Translations under genes and position numbers: made by a program
NCBI GenBank assembly: GCA_965227045.1
Contig: OZ245718.1
Location: 558,001-622,000 of the forward strand
DNA: 64,000 nt
Direction of reading: 5' to 3'
Source of the DNA: UBA10649 sp965227045
Lineage (GTDB): Bacteria > Actinomycetota > Actinomycetes > S36-B12
The notes under the pieces: generated by a model
What the model was told of the DNA's origin: nothing
The model's input: the letters and a program-made list of their open reading frames with translations, nothing else
Database searches by the model: none
Shown here: positions 7,998 to 16,755 of the stretch, one piece after another
Position numbering within the stretch: position 1 is the stretch's first letter
Layout: each line of letters starts with the position of its first letter

Positions 7998-8903
7998 GTG
8001 CCCCATCCCGCCGTCCTCGTCGAGGACCTCGTGGTCCGCTACGGCGACCGAAATGTGGTCGACGGACTGTCGTTTTCCGCTCCTGCGGGCCAGGTTCTGG
8101 CCCTGGTCGGGCCCAACGGAGCGGGGAAGACGACCACCGTCGAGACCTGCATCGGGCTGCGGACGGCGCATTCGGGGACGATCGACGTGCTGGGCGAGCG
8201 GGATGGGTCCGCCCTGCGAGCGCGCGTCGGTGTGATGCTCCAGGACGGCGGCCTCTACCCGACGGCCCGTCCGCTCGAACTGGTCCGCCACGTGGCCGGC
8301 CTCTACGAGCGCGCCGAGGATTCCGTCACGCTGCTCACCGCGCTGGGCATCGATCCCCGGACACGCACCACCATCCGTCGGCTGTCCGGCGGTGAGCAGC
8401 AACGGGTCAAGTGCGCCCTTGCACTCGTCGGACGGCCCGACCTCGTCTTCCTCGACGAGCCGACTGCCGGCCTCGACTCCGCGGGGCGTCGGACATTCCA
8501 CGACCTCGTACGCGGGCTCACAGCTCGCGGCGCGACGGTCGTGCTCACGACGCACCTCATGGACGACGTCGAACGACTAGCGGACCAGATCGTCGTTGTC
8601 GCCAGCGGACGCGACGTGCACCACGGCTCCGTCAGCGAGCTTGTCGGTGACGCCGAGACGATCTGGCTGCGGGTTCCCGCGGGCATCGACGTCGACGCGT
8701 TGCGCTCGGCGCTGCCGACGTCGGCCGTCATCGACGAGCAGGAGCAGGAGCAGGGGACGCTCCGGATCAACGCGGGTGAGGATCCGACGGCTCTCGGGGT
8801 CGTCGCGGGCTGGTGCGGTCAGAACGGTGTTTCGACGAGCGACCTGATCGTCGGCAGGAGATCTCTGGACGATGTCGTGCAGGCACTCGTCGAGGCGAAC
8901 TGA
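7998..8903 (+). CDS. ABC-2 type exporter, ATP-binding protein
   Basis: A 301-residue ATPase of a two-component ABC-2 (drug or lipid export type) system. Walker A is GPNGAGKTTT near residue 37, the signature is LSGGEQQRV, Walker B is LVFLDEPTAGLD and the H-switch is TTH. A C-terminal extension of about 80 residues after the nucleotide-binding domain is usual for this group. The GTG start at 7998 follows a TACACT hexamer at leaderless spacing. The stop overlaps the permease start by one base. It lies divergent from sufR and directly upstream of the heme A synthase gene, an order often seen in this phylum. The substrate is unknown. Confidence 0.9.
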   Translation: MPHPAVLVEDLVVRYGDRNVVDGLSFSAPAGQVLALVGPNGAGKTTTVETCIGLRTAHSGTIDVLGERDGSALRARVGVMLQDGGLYPTARPLELVRHVAGLYERAEDSVTLLTALGIDPRTRTTIRRLSGGEQQRVKCALALVGRPDLVFLDEPTAGLDSAGRRTFHDLVRGLTARGATVVLTTHLMDDVERLADQIVVVASGRDVHHGSVSELVGDAETIWLRVPAGIDVDALRSALPTSAVIDEQEQEQGTLRINAGEDPTALGVVAGWCGQNGVSTSDLIVGRRSLDDVVQALVEAN

Positions 8904-9631
8904 TGAGCACCCGCGCACTGAGGCAGGCGGGGTGGGAGATCCGACTCCTGCTTCGCAATGGCGAACAGCTCCTGCTCACATTCGTGATTCCCGTGGCACT
9001 CCTGCTCGGCCTTGGCCTCACGTCATTGATGCCGGACGCGTACGGCGCGGACCGCGTGTCCCAGGCACTTGCCACGGTGCTGACCGTCTCGGTGATCAGC
9101 GCGGCGTTCACGTCGCTAGCCATCGCGACCGGCTTTGAACGACGATCCGGCGCCCTTCGCTTCCTCGGTACGACTCCGCTCAGTCGAATTGAACTTCTGG
9201 TCGGCAAGGCTCTTGCGACGTTGACGGTAACCGCGCTCTCCGCGGGAGCGGTCTGCATCACGGCCTTCGCCATCGGTTGGCGGCCTGCCATGGCGACCTT
9301 GTGGGCCCCGCTCCTCATCGTGCTGGGTACTGCGGCGTTCGCCTCGTGCGGCGTTGCGCTGGCCGGACTGTTCCGAGCTGAGGCCGTTCTGGCTATCGCC
9401 AACGGACTGTTCCTCGCGCTCATCCTCTTCGGTGGAGTGATCATCCCGGCCGCGTCCTTGCCGGAACCGATGGCCACGATCGCCCCATGGCTGCCCAGTG
9501 GTGCGCTTGCCGATTCGTTGACGCAGGCACTCGTCGACGGCACCTCCCCCGCCCTCAGTTCGATCCTGGTTCTGCTCGGCTGGCTCGTTGCCGGGACGAC
9601 CGTGTCTGCGCGCACGTTCCGCTGGTCATAG
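8903..9631 (+). CDS. ABC-2 type exporter, permease
   Basis: A 242-residue integral membrane protein with about six hydrophobic segments, beginning with LLLTFVIPVALLLGLGL near residue 24 and including VLGTAAFASCGVALAGLF and LFLALILFGGVIIP. It is the membrane partner of the preceding ATPase: the ATG at 8903 shares a base with that gene's TGA. ABC-2 permeases of this size work as dimers with two ATPase subunits. A longer frame upstream would overlap the ATPase by about 90 bases and adds no family sequence. The substrate is not known. Confidence 0.88.
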   Translation: MSTRALRQAGWEIRLLLRNGEQLLLTFVIPVALLLGLGLTSLMPDAYGADRVSQALATVLTVSVISAAFTSLAIATGFERRSGALRFLGTTPLSRIELLVGKALATLTVTALSAGAVCITAFAIGWRPAMATLWAPLLIVLGTAAFASCGVALAGLFRAEAVLAIANGLFLALILFGGVIIPAASLPEPMATIAPWLPSGALADSLTQALVDGTSPALSSILVLLGWLVAGTTVSARTFRWS

Positions 9632-9640
9632 AGTGAAAAC

Positions 9641-10588
9641 GTGAGAGCCCCCACCGGGCCTTGCACCCCATTGGTGCGTGGCGTCTTCATTGCGAACCTC
9701 GTCGTTCAGGTCGGCATCATCGTCACGGGTGCGGTCGTACGACTGACCGGATCCGGGCTTGGCTGCCCGACCTGGCCCGAGTGCGTCGAGGGCTCGTACG
9801 TTCCGGTTTCACGCCAGGAGGAGTCCTGGCACAAGTACGTCGAGTTCGGGAACCGCATGCTGACGTTCGTGCTGGTCGTTGCCGCCATCGCTGCCATCGG
9901 TGCGGCGCTGTGGGATCGACGAGCGCGCAAGGTTGCCGGCCTAACTGCCCGTCCGGTGATTCTCGCGCTTGCCTTCATTCCGTTCGTCGGGACCTTCGCC
10001 CAGGCGATCCTTGGTGGCATCACGGTCCGCACCGGCCTGGATCCCGCGACCGTGTCCGCGCACTTCCTGCTGTCGATGGCACTCATCGCTGGCTGCGTTG
10101 TCCTCGTCGTTCGCGCGAGCGATCCCGGTGATCGACCTGTGGTGCATCTCGTGCCGGCCGCTGCACGCTGGCTCGCCTACTCCCTGGTCGCGGTCAGCGC
10201 GGTGGTCGTCATCCTCGGGGTCCTCGTCACCGGGAGTGGACCCCATAGCGGAGATGCGAAGTCCGAGAACCGATACCCCTTCGACCCGCGCACGATCTCA
10301 TGGCTGCACGCCGATGTCGTGCTGCTATTCCTCGGTCTGACGATCGGCCTGCTAGTCCTGCTTGCGGTCATCAACGGTCCGCGTGCGGGCGTTCGGCGCA
10401 CCTCGCTCCTGCTGGGGATCGCCGTCGCGCAGGGCATCGTCGGCTACACGCAGTACTTCGCGGGACTCCCCGCCGTGCTGGTGACAATCCACGTCCTCGG
10501 CGCCGGCCTGGTCTGGGTGGCCGTCCTGTTCATACCCGCATCGTTGCGAACCCGCGGCACCCCGATCGAAGCGGCGAACGCGCCCTAA
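9641..10588 (+). CDS. ctaA: Heme A synthase CtaA
   Basis: A 315-residue polytopic membrane protein of the COX15/CtaA family that oxidises heme O to heme A for aa3-type cytochrome oxidase. It has eight hydrophobic segments. The first extracytoplasmic loop has the diagnostic GSGLGCPTWPEC motif with its cysteine pair (as in the Bacillus type), and later helices carry heme-liganding histidines (SAHFLLSM, WLHADVVLL, TIHVLGAG). The start is GTG at 9641. Its partner, heme O synthase, is encoded convergently at 10961-11875. A 27-bp perfect hairpin follows the stop. Confidence 0.93.
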   Translation: MRAPTGPCTPLVRGVFIANLVVQVGIIVTGAVVRLTGSGLGCPTWPECVEGSYVPVSRQEESWHKYVEFGNRMLTFVLVVAAIAAIGAALWDRRARKVAGLTARPVILALAFIPFVGTFAQAILGGITVRTGLDPATVSAHFLLSMALIAGCVVLVVRASDPGDRPVVHLVPAAARWLAYSLVAVSAVVVILGVLVTGSGPHSGDAKSENRYPFDPRTISWLHADVVLLFLGLTIGLLVLLAVINGPRAGVRRTSLLLGIAVAQGIVGYTQYFAGLPAVLVTIHVLGAGLVWVAVLFIPASLRTRGTPIEAANAP

Positions 10589-10601
10589 CACCCAACAACT
10601 C

Positions 10602-10667
10602 CCGCCGACCTTGAGGTTTGGCACCCTCCGGCATCGCCGAGAGGGTGCCAAACCTCAAGGTCGGCGG
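10602..10667. terminator. Palindromic intergenic element, family A copy 2; bidirectional terminator
   Basis: A perfect 27-bp stem (10602-10628 with 10641-10667) around a 12-base loop, between convergent ctaA and the small minus-strand gene at 10668. The outer part, CCGCCGACCTTGAGGTTTGGC, is shared with the element at 1417-1479. There is no U-tract, but size and placement suit a terminator serving both strands. Confidence 0.8.
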
Positions 10668-10955
10668 TCAGATCTGGGTGGCGCGGATGACTTCGGTGCG
10701 GGCGATCGACGCCTCGCGAAGCGGCGCAAGTGCCAGTCGAGCGGGATCGGCCATGAAGGACGCCAGCGCGGCTTCGTCGACGAGCTCGATGACCTGGACC
10801 TCCGTTGGCGATTCGTTGGCCTCGATATTGCGGACTCGGCTCATGAGCGTGCCGCCGTGCTCCGGCAGCAGTGCCAGAACCGCGTCCTCGTACTCGGCGA
10901 GCTGAGTGTCCCGGCCCGGCAGCGCCCACAGCAGAACGCACAAGGTCAGCGGCAT
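10668..10955 (-). CDS. Small DUF1330/ABM-like protein
   Basis: A 95-residue soluble protein with the look of the dimeric alpha-beta barrel (ABM/DUF1330) superfamily: a hydrophobic first strand (LTLCVLLWALPG), a helix with LAEYEDAVLALLPEHG, and a later strand VQVIELVDEAALASFM. Its function is not known; relatives include small monooxygenase-like and stress-associated proteins. It lies five bases after the stop of ctaB on the same strand and is probably co-transcribed with it. Its own stop abuts the family A palindrome. Confidence 0.7.
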   Translation of the reverse strand: MPLTLCVLLWALPGRDTQLAEYEDAVLALLPEHGGTLMSRVRNIEANESPTEVQVIELVDEAALASFMADPARLALAPLREASIARTEVIRATQI

Positions 10956-10960
10956 GGCGC

Positions 10961-11875
10961 TCAGAAGACGAAGGGGTCGATCGCGACGAGCAGGAACAGC
11001 AGCGACAGGTAGGTGATCGACCAGTGGAAGAGCTTCATCGCGGTCGGCGTGACCTCAGAACCGCGCGCAACTGCGCGTCGCAGTCGGTAGGCCTGATTGA
11101 GGAACGCGGCACCGAGGATGGCTGCACCGATGCCATAGACCCAACCCATTGGCGCGACCGGGATGAGCGCGAGCGACGTCGCGACCATGACCCACGTGTA
11201 GATGACGATGCTGCGCGCGACGACCGCCTCGGACGCGACAACCGGCAGCATCGGAACTCCCGCTGCCTCGTAGTCGTCGCGGAACTTCATCGCCAACGGC
11301 CAGTAGTGCGGCGGCGTCCAGAAGAAGATGATGAGGAACAAGATCACCGGCGTCCAGGTCAGCGACCCGGTGATCGCGGCCCAGGCGATCAGCACCGGCA
11401 TGCAGCCTGCGGCGCCGCCCCACACGATGTTCTGCGACGTGCGGCGCTTGAGCACCATCGTGTAGACGATGGCGTAGAACCCGATCGCGATCAGTGCCAG
11501 CGCGGACGCCAGCCGGTTGGCCATCGTGATCAGCACGACCGCGCTGGCCAGCGCGAGCACCATGCCCTGGACCACGCCGGCCCCTGCGGACACGACGCCC
11601 ATCGCTGCCGGGCGGTGGAAGGTGCGGCCCATCAGCGCATCGATGTCACGGTCGTAGACGCTGTTGAACGTGTTCGCCGACCCGGCGGCCAGAGTCCCGC
11701 CGATCAGTACCCCAACGGTGGGCCACAGCGGCGGGAGGCCACCCGCCGCGAGGAACGCGGTAGGCAGCGCCGTCGCCAGGAGGAGTTCGACGATTCGCGG
11801 CTTCGTCAGCGCGACGTGGGCCTTGACGCGTTGGCCAAAGGTGACGGGGCGCTCAGAGCGCACTGCAGTCTTCAC
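10961..11875 (-). CDS. ctaB: Protoheme IX farnesyltransferase (heme O synthase)
   Basis: A 304-residue UbiA-family prenyltransferase that farnesylates heme B to heme O, the substrate of CtaA. The first Asp-rich motif, NSVYDRDIDALMGRT, near residues 68-82 is diagnostic of CtaB/CyoE. About nine membrane helices are visible. The GTG at 11875 is preceded by GGAGG, and TACGCT at 11904-11909 could be its -10. It diverges from tkt, the usual arrangement in actinobacteria, and faces ctaA. Confidence 0.95.
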   Translation of the reverse strand: MKTAVRSERPVTFGQRVKAHVALTKPRIVELLLATALPTAFLAAGGLPPLWPTVGVLIGGTLAAGSANTFNSVYDRDIDALMGRTFHRPAAMGVVSAGAGVVQGMVLALASAVVLITMANRLASALALIAIGFYAIVYTMVLKRRTSQNIVWGGAAGCMPVLIAWAAITGSLTWTPVILFLIIFFWTPPHYWPLAMKFRDDYEAAGVPMLPVVASEAVVARSIVIYTWVMVATSLALIPVAPMGWVYGIGAAILGAAFLNQAYRLRRAVARGSEVTPTAMKLFHWSITYLSLLFLLVAIDPFVF

Positions 11876-11903
11876 CTAGCCTCCGAGAGTCCGAATGATG
11901 AAC

Positions 11904-11909
11904 AGCGTA
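11904..11909 (-). promoter_or_regulatory. -10 element of ctaB
   Basis: TACGCT on the minus strand, placing the transcript start about 22 bases before the GTG with a GGAGG ribosome-binding site between. This gene, unlike many neighbours, would have a leader. Confidence 0.45.
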
Positions 11910-11951
11910 CTCAAGGACCATGATCGCTGTTCGCCGGTGGAGCGCGTTGGC

Positions 11952-11957
11952 TAGGGT
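11952..11957 (+). promoter_or_regulatory. -10 element, leaderless tkt operon
   Basis: TAGGGT followed by exactly six bases and the ATG at 11964. No Shine-Dalgarno sequence is present, in keeping with leaderless initiation. Confidence 0.65.
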
Positions 11958-11963
11958 CCTCGC

Positions 11964-14057
11964 ATGACCACGTCAGCGTCCTTGTCACCGTCTGCCGCCC
12001 CACTCGACTGGTCGGAAGACGACGACCGCGCGATCGCCTACCTCCGAGCGCTAGCGGCCGACGCCGTGCAGCGCGTCGGGAACGGCCACCCTGGCACGGC
12101 GATGAGTCTTGCACCCGTTGCCTACCTGCTGTTCCAGAAGGTCATGCGCCACGATCCGCTCGATCCGAGCTGGCTGGGCCGCGACAGGTTCGTCCTGTCC
12201 AACGGGCACACCAGCCTCACTCTGTACAGCCAGCTGTTCCTGTCCGGATACGGCCTGTCGATGACCGACCTCGAGTCATTTCGCACCTGGGGCAGCCGCA
12301 CGCCCGGTCACCCCGAGCACGGCCACACTGCGGGCATCGAGACAACGACCGGCCCGCTGGGCCAGGGCTTGTCGAACGCGGTAGGCATGGCCATGGCAGC
12401 GCGCTACGAGCGCGGCCTGTTCGACCCGGACACGGCCGACGGCGAGAGCCCCTTCGACCACCGCATCTGGGTCATTGCCGGCGACGGCTGCCTCGAGGAG
12501 GGCGTCACCTCGGAGGCCTCGTCTCTGGCTGGGCTTCAGCACCTGAACCGCCTGTGCGTCATCTACGACGACAACCACATCTCCATTGAGGGCGACACCG
12601 GCGTCGCATTCCACGAGGACGTCTGCGCCCGATACGAGGCATACGGCTGGGCGACCCACTACGTTGCCGAGAACGCGGACGGCTCGGTCGACGTCGAGGG
12701 ACTGTACGCCGCGATCGAGGCTGCGAAGGCCGAGAAGGACCGTCCGACGTTCATCAAACTGCGCACCACCATCGCGTGGCCCGCACCCAACCTGCGCAAC
12801 ACCGGGAAGTCGCACGGCTCCGCGCTCGGCGAGGACGAGATCCGCGCGACGAAGGTGCTCCTGGGCTTGGACCCCGATGCGCACTTCGCCTTCGATGCCG
12901 AACTGCTTGACCGCGTGCGCGGCAACCTGCGCCACCGGGTTGACTCGGCCCGCACCGATTGGGACGCCGCCTACAGCGCCTGGCGCAGCAGCGAGCCTGG
13001 CAACGCGGCGCTGCTGGACCGGCTGCTCGCGCAGGAGCTCCCCGACGGACTGGAGGCCGCGTTCCCGTGGTTCGAGCCGGGCGGTTCGGTCGCCACGCGC
13101 AAGGCTTCGGGCGAAGTCATCAACGCGATCGCGCCAGTCATGCCCGAGCTCTGGGGCGGCTCCGCCGACCTGGCGGAGTCGAACCTCACGACGATCGAGG
13201 GCGCTCCCAGCTTCCTGCCGGCGAGCAGCACGATGCCCAACCCGTCGCCGTACGGCCGCGTCATGCACTTCGGCATCCGTGAGCACGCGATGGGCTCGAT
13301 CCTCAACGGCATCGCGGTCGACGGGCTCACCCGCCCCTTCGGCGGCACGTTCCTGGTCTTCTCCGATTACATGAGAGGCGCCGTCCGTCTGGCCGCGCTC
13401 ATGCAGACCGCGGTCACCTACGTGTGGACGCACGACTCGATCGGCCTCGGCGAGGACGGCCCGACACATCAGCCGGTCGAGCACCTGTGGGCCCTGCGTG
13501 CGATTCCCGGACTCAACGTCGTGCGCCCCGCGGACGCCAACGAGACCACCGCCGCCTGGCGGACCGTCCTGCACCACCGCGCGCCGGCCGGCCTGATCCT
13601 CACGCGGCAGAACGTGCCTACCGCCACCACCGATATCGACACGGTGCGCGACGGAGTCGCTCGGGGCGCGTACGTGGTCGCCGACTCAGACGACCCCAAG
13701 GTCCTGCTGCTGGCAACCGGATCCGAGGTCTCGCTCGCACTCGAGGCAGCTGCGGCGCTCGAGGCCGACGGCGTTGGGGCGCGCGTGATCTCCATGCCTT
13801 GTCTGGAGTGGTTCGACGCGCAGGACCTCGGGTACCGCGACAGTGTGCTGCTGCCGTCGGTCCGCGCTCGCGTGTCCGTCGAGGCGGGCGCGACCCTCGG
13901 CTGGTGGAAGTACGTCGGCGACAGCGGCCGCGTCATCGGGCTTGACCACTTCGGCGCGAGCGCCGACTACAAGGTGCTCTACCGCGAGTTCGGCATCACC
14001 GTCGAGAACATCATCGCCGCCGCCCGCGACAGCATCACTGCTGCCGCTCGCGACTGA
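11964..14057 (+). CDS. tkt: Transketolase
   Basis: A 697-residue thiamine-diphosphate enzyme of the non-oxidative pentose phosphate pathway. It moves two-carbon units between sugar phosphates. The ThDP motif GDGCLEEG...DDN lies at about residues 173-202. GNGHPGTAMS near residue 34, SNGHTS and the C-terminal-half motif THDSIGLGEDGPTHQP are typical of bacterial transketolases. It leads the operon tkt-tal-zwf-opcA-pgl, and a leaderless promoter precedes it. The length is normal. Confidence 0.97.
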   Translation: MTTSASLSPSAAPLDWSEDDDRAIAYLRALAADAVQRVGNGHPGTAMSLAPVAYLLFQKVMRHDPLDPSWLGRDRFVLSNGHTSLTLYSQLFLSGYGLSMTDLESFRTWGSRTPGHPEHGHTAGIETTTGPLGQGLSNAVGMAMAARYERGLFDPDTADGESPFDHRIWVIAGDGCLEEGVTSEASSLAGLQHLNRLCVIYDDNHISIEGDTGVAFHEDVCARYEAYGWATHYVAENADGSVDVEGLYAAIEAAKAEKDRPTFIKLRTTIAWPAPNLRNTGKSHGSALGEDEIRATKVLLGLDPDAHFAFDAELLDRVRGNLRHRVDSARTDWDAAYSAWRSSEPGNAALLDRLLAQELPDGLEAAFPWFEPGGSVATRKASGEVINAIAPVMPELWGGSADLAESNLTTIEGAPSFLPASSTMPNPSPYGRVMHFGIREHAMGSILNGIAVDGLTRPFGGTFLVFSDYMRGAVRLAALMQTAVTYVWTHDSIGLGEDGPTHQPVEHLWALRAIPGLNVVRPADANETTAAWRTVLHHRAPAGLILTRQNVPTATTDIDTVRDGVARGAYVVADSDDPKVLLLATGSEVSLALEAAAALEADGVGARVISMPCLEWFDAQDLGYRDSVLLPSVRARVSVEAGATLGWWKYVGDSGRVIGLDHFGASADYKVLYREFGITVENIIAAARDSITAAARD

Positions 14058-14084
14058 CTCACTAACGACAGGAGCACGAGAACC

Positions 14085-15206
14085 ATGCCAAGCAGCGCGA
14101 ACCCCCGCCTTCAGGCGCTCACCGACGCCGGCGTATCGATCTGGCTCGACGACCTCGATCGCCACCGCCTCACGTCCGGAAATCTCGCGAAACTGGTCGC
14201 CGAGGAGTGCGTGCGCGGAGTCACGACTAACCCGAGCATCTTCGACAAGGCCATCTCGACCGGTGCGACCGCATACGCCGACCAGCTGACCGGACTCGCC
14301 GGTGGGGGCTCGGACGTCGACGCGATCATCCGCGTCCTGACGACGGACGACGTTCGCTCGGCCTGCGATGTCTTCGCCGATCTGTACAAGGAGAGCGGCG
14401 GAGTCGACGGACGCGTATCGATCGAGGTCGACCCGCGGCTGGCCAACGTCACCGACGAGACCATCACCCAGGCCGGCGAGTTGTGGCAGACGGTGGACCG
14501 GCCCAATGCGCTGATCAAGATCCCAGCAACCGAGGCGGGGCTGCCCGCGATCACTGCAGTGATCGGGTCGGGCATCAGCGTCAACGTGACCTTGATCTTC
14601 TCCGTCGAGCGCTACCTCGAGGTCGTCGACGCATACATGAGCGGACTGGAGAAGGCGGCCGCCGCCGGCATCGACCTGAGCACCATCCAGTCAGTCGCGA
14701 GCTTCTTCGTCAGCCGGATCGATACCGAAATCGACGCGCGACTGAAGAAGATCGGCACACCCGAGGCACTGGCGTTGCTCGGCAAGGCCGCGATCGCCAA
14801 CGCACGTCTTGCCTGGTCCGCGCACATCGACGGACTTGCCACGGACCGGTGGCAGGCGCTCGCCGCACAGGGTGCCAATGTTCAGCGTCCGTTGTGGGCG
14901 TCAACCGGTGTCAAGGATCCCGCCTACGACCCCACGCGTTACGTGGTGGATCTTGCTGCGCGCGGGTGCGTCAACACGATGCCGGAGGCAACCCTCGACG
15001 CGGTCGCGGCGCAGGGCGTGATCGTCGCCGACTCGATCACCGGAACGCGCGAGGAGTCCGCTGCCGTGATGACGGACCTCGCCGACGTCGGTGTCGACAT
15101 GGCCGACGTCTTCGCTGTGCTCGAGAGCGAAGGTGTCACGAAGTTCATCGACTCGTGGGAGCAACTGCGCTCCACCGTTGCGACAGCAGCGGGAACTGGT
15201 TCCTGA
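14085..15206 (+). CDS. tal: Transaldolase
   Basis: A 373-residue transaldolase of the long actinobacterial type (TalB-like proteins elsewhere are shorter). It transfers dihydroxyacetone units in the pentose phosphate pathway. The Schiff-base lysine lies in LIKIPATEAG near residue 147, and GVTTNPSIFDKAI near residue 47 is the family signature. AGGAG about ten bases before the ATG is the ribosome-binding site. It follows tkt by 27 bases and ends one base before the zwf start codon. Confidence 0.96.
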   Translation: MPSSANPRLQALTDAGVSIWLDDLDRHRLTSGNLAKLVAEECVRGVTTNPSIFDKAISTGATAYADQLTGLAGGGSDVDAIIRVLTTDDVRSACDVFADLYKESGGVDGRVSIEVDPRLANVTDETITQAGELWQTVDRPNALIKIPATEAGLPAITAVIGSGISVNVTLIFSVERYLEVVDAYMSGLEKAAAAGIDLSTIQSVASFFVSRIDTEIDARLKKIGTPEALALLGKAAIANARLAWSAHIDGLATDRWQALAAQGANVQRPLWASTGVKDPAYDPTRYVVDLAARGCVNTMPEATLDAVAAQGVIVADSITGTREESAAVMTDLADVGVDMADVFAVLESEGVTKFIDSWEQLRSTVATAAGTGS

Positions 15207-15207
15207 C

Positions 15208-16755
15208 GTGAGTCCCAAGCGGGTTGCCGAGGAATCAATCAATCCGCTTCGTGATCCCCTCGATCAACGACTGCCGCGGGTCGCAGGACCGTGCGGTTTG
15301 GTGCTGTTCGGCGTCACGGGCGATCTTTCGCGTAAGAAGGTCATGCCCGCGATCTACGACCTCGCCAATCGCGGCCTCCTTCCCCCGGGCTTCGGCCTCG
15401 TCGGCTTCGCGAGGCGCGACTGGGAGGACCAGGACTTCGCCCAGATCGTCCACGACTCGGTGCGCGAGCATGCGCGCACGCCCTTCCGTGAGGAGGTGTG
15501 GAAGCAGCTCGCCGAGGGCATCCGCTTCGTGCAGGGCGACCTCGGTGATGAGGATGCCTACCTGCGCCTCAAGGACGTCGTCGCCGAACTCGACGCCTCC
15601 CGCGGCACGGGCGGCAATCACGCGTTCTACCTGTCGATCCCACCCGGCCTGTTCCCCGTCGTGCTGCAGCACCTGAAGACGTCCGGGCTCGCGGAGGACC
15701 CGCCGGACTCGTGGCGTCGCGTGGTGATCGAGAAGCCGTTCGGCCACGACCTCGCGAGTGCGCAGGAACTCAACAGGATCGTCGGCGAGGTCTTCGAGTC
15801 GGGGTCGGTCTTTCGCATCGACCACTACCTCGGCAAGGAGACGGTGCAGAACATCCTCGCGGTGCGCTTTGCGAACACGATGTACGAGCCGTTGTGGAAC
15901 TCGAACTACGTCGACAACGTGCAGATAACGATGGCCGAGGACATCGGCATCGGTGGCCGGGCCGGGTACTACGACGGCATCGGCGCAGCGCGCGACGTCA
16001 TCCAGAACCACCTGCTCCAGCTCATGGCGCTCACCGCGATGGAAGAGCCCTTGTCCTTCGCCGCCGATGACGTGCGCGCCGAGAAGGAGAAGCTCCTGCG
16101 CGCCGTCTCGCTGCCGCGCGAACTGGGAAAGCACACCAGCCGCGGGCAGTACTCGACCGGCTGGCAGGGCGGCATTCCCGTGAAGGGATACCTGGAGGAG
16201 GAGGGCATCTCCCCCGACAGCGCCACGGAGACCTATGCAGCGATCCGTGTCGATGTCGACAACCGTCGATGGGCGGGTGTTCCCTTCTACCTGCGTACCG
16301 GCAAGCGACTGGGCCGACGAGTCACCGAGGTGGCCGTCGTCTTCAAGCGCGCTCCGCATCTGCCGTTCGCGGCGACCGCCGTTCAGGAGCTGAGCAACAA
16401 CGCGTTCGTCTTCCGCATCCAGCCGGACGAGGGCATCACCGTGCGGTTCGGCTCCAAGGTTCCCAACACGTCGTCCGTGCAGGTGCGCGACGTCACGATG
16501 GACTTCCAGTACGGCGAGTCCTTCGTCGACACGAGCCCGGAAGCCTACGAGCGACTCATCTTGGACGTGCTCCTCGGTGACCCGCCGCTGTTCCCGCGGC
16601 ACGAGGAAGTCGAGCTCGGCTGGGAGATCCTCGATCCGGTGCTGGACTACTGGGCCGAGCATGGCAAGCCGGAGCAGTACGTCTCCGGCGGCTGGGGTCC
16701 GCATTCGGCTTACGACATGATCGAGCGCGACGGACACTCCTGGAGGCGTCCATGA
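15208..16755 (+). CDS. zwf: Glucose-6-phosphate 1-dehydrogenase
   Basis: A 515-residue enzyme catalysing the NADP-linked first step of the oxidative pentose phosphate pathway. The coenzyme fingerprint is FGVTGDLSRKK near residue 33, and the catalytic segment is RIDHYLGKETVQN near residue 204. The GTG at 15208 lies one base after the tal stop and gives a family-typical N-terminus; a longer frame would overlap tal by more than 100 bases. It overlaps opcA by four bases. OpcA is the known activator of this enzyme in actinobacteria. Confidence 0.96.
   Translation: MSPKRVAEESINPLRDPLDQRLPRVAGPCGLVLFGVTGDLSRKKVMPAIYDLANRGLLPPGFGLVGFARRDWEDQDFAQIVHDSVREHARTPFREEVWKQLAEGIRFVQGDLGDEDAYLRLKDVVAELDASRGTGGNHAFYLSIPPGLFPVVLQHLKTSGLAEDPPDSWRRVVIEKPFGHDLASAQELNRIVGEVFESGSVFRIDHYLGKETVQNILAVRFANTMYEPLWNSNYVDNVQITMAEDIGIGGRAGYYDGIGAARDVIQNHLLQLMALTAMEEPLSFAADDVRAEKEKLLRAVSLPRELGKHTSRGQYSTGWQGGIPVKGYLEEEGISPDSATETYAAIRVDVDNRRWAGVPFYLRTGKRLGRRVTEVAVVFKRAPHLPFAATAVQELSNNAFVFRIQPDEGITVRFGSKVPNTSSVQVRDVTMDFQYGESFVDTSPEAYERLILDVLLGDPPLFPRHEEVELGWEILDPVLDYWAEHGKPEQYVSGGWGPHSAYDMIERDGHSWRRP

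Noticed and set aside
15235..16737. A 500-codon open frame on the minus strand opposite zwf
   Set aside because: Shadow of zwf; there is no start context and no family sequence.
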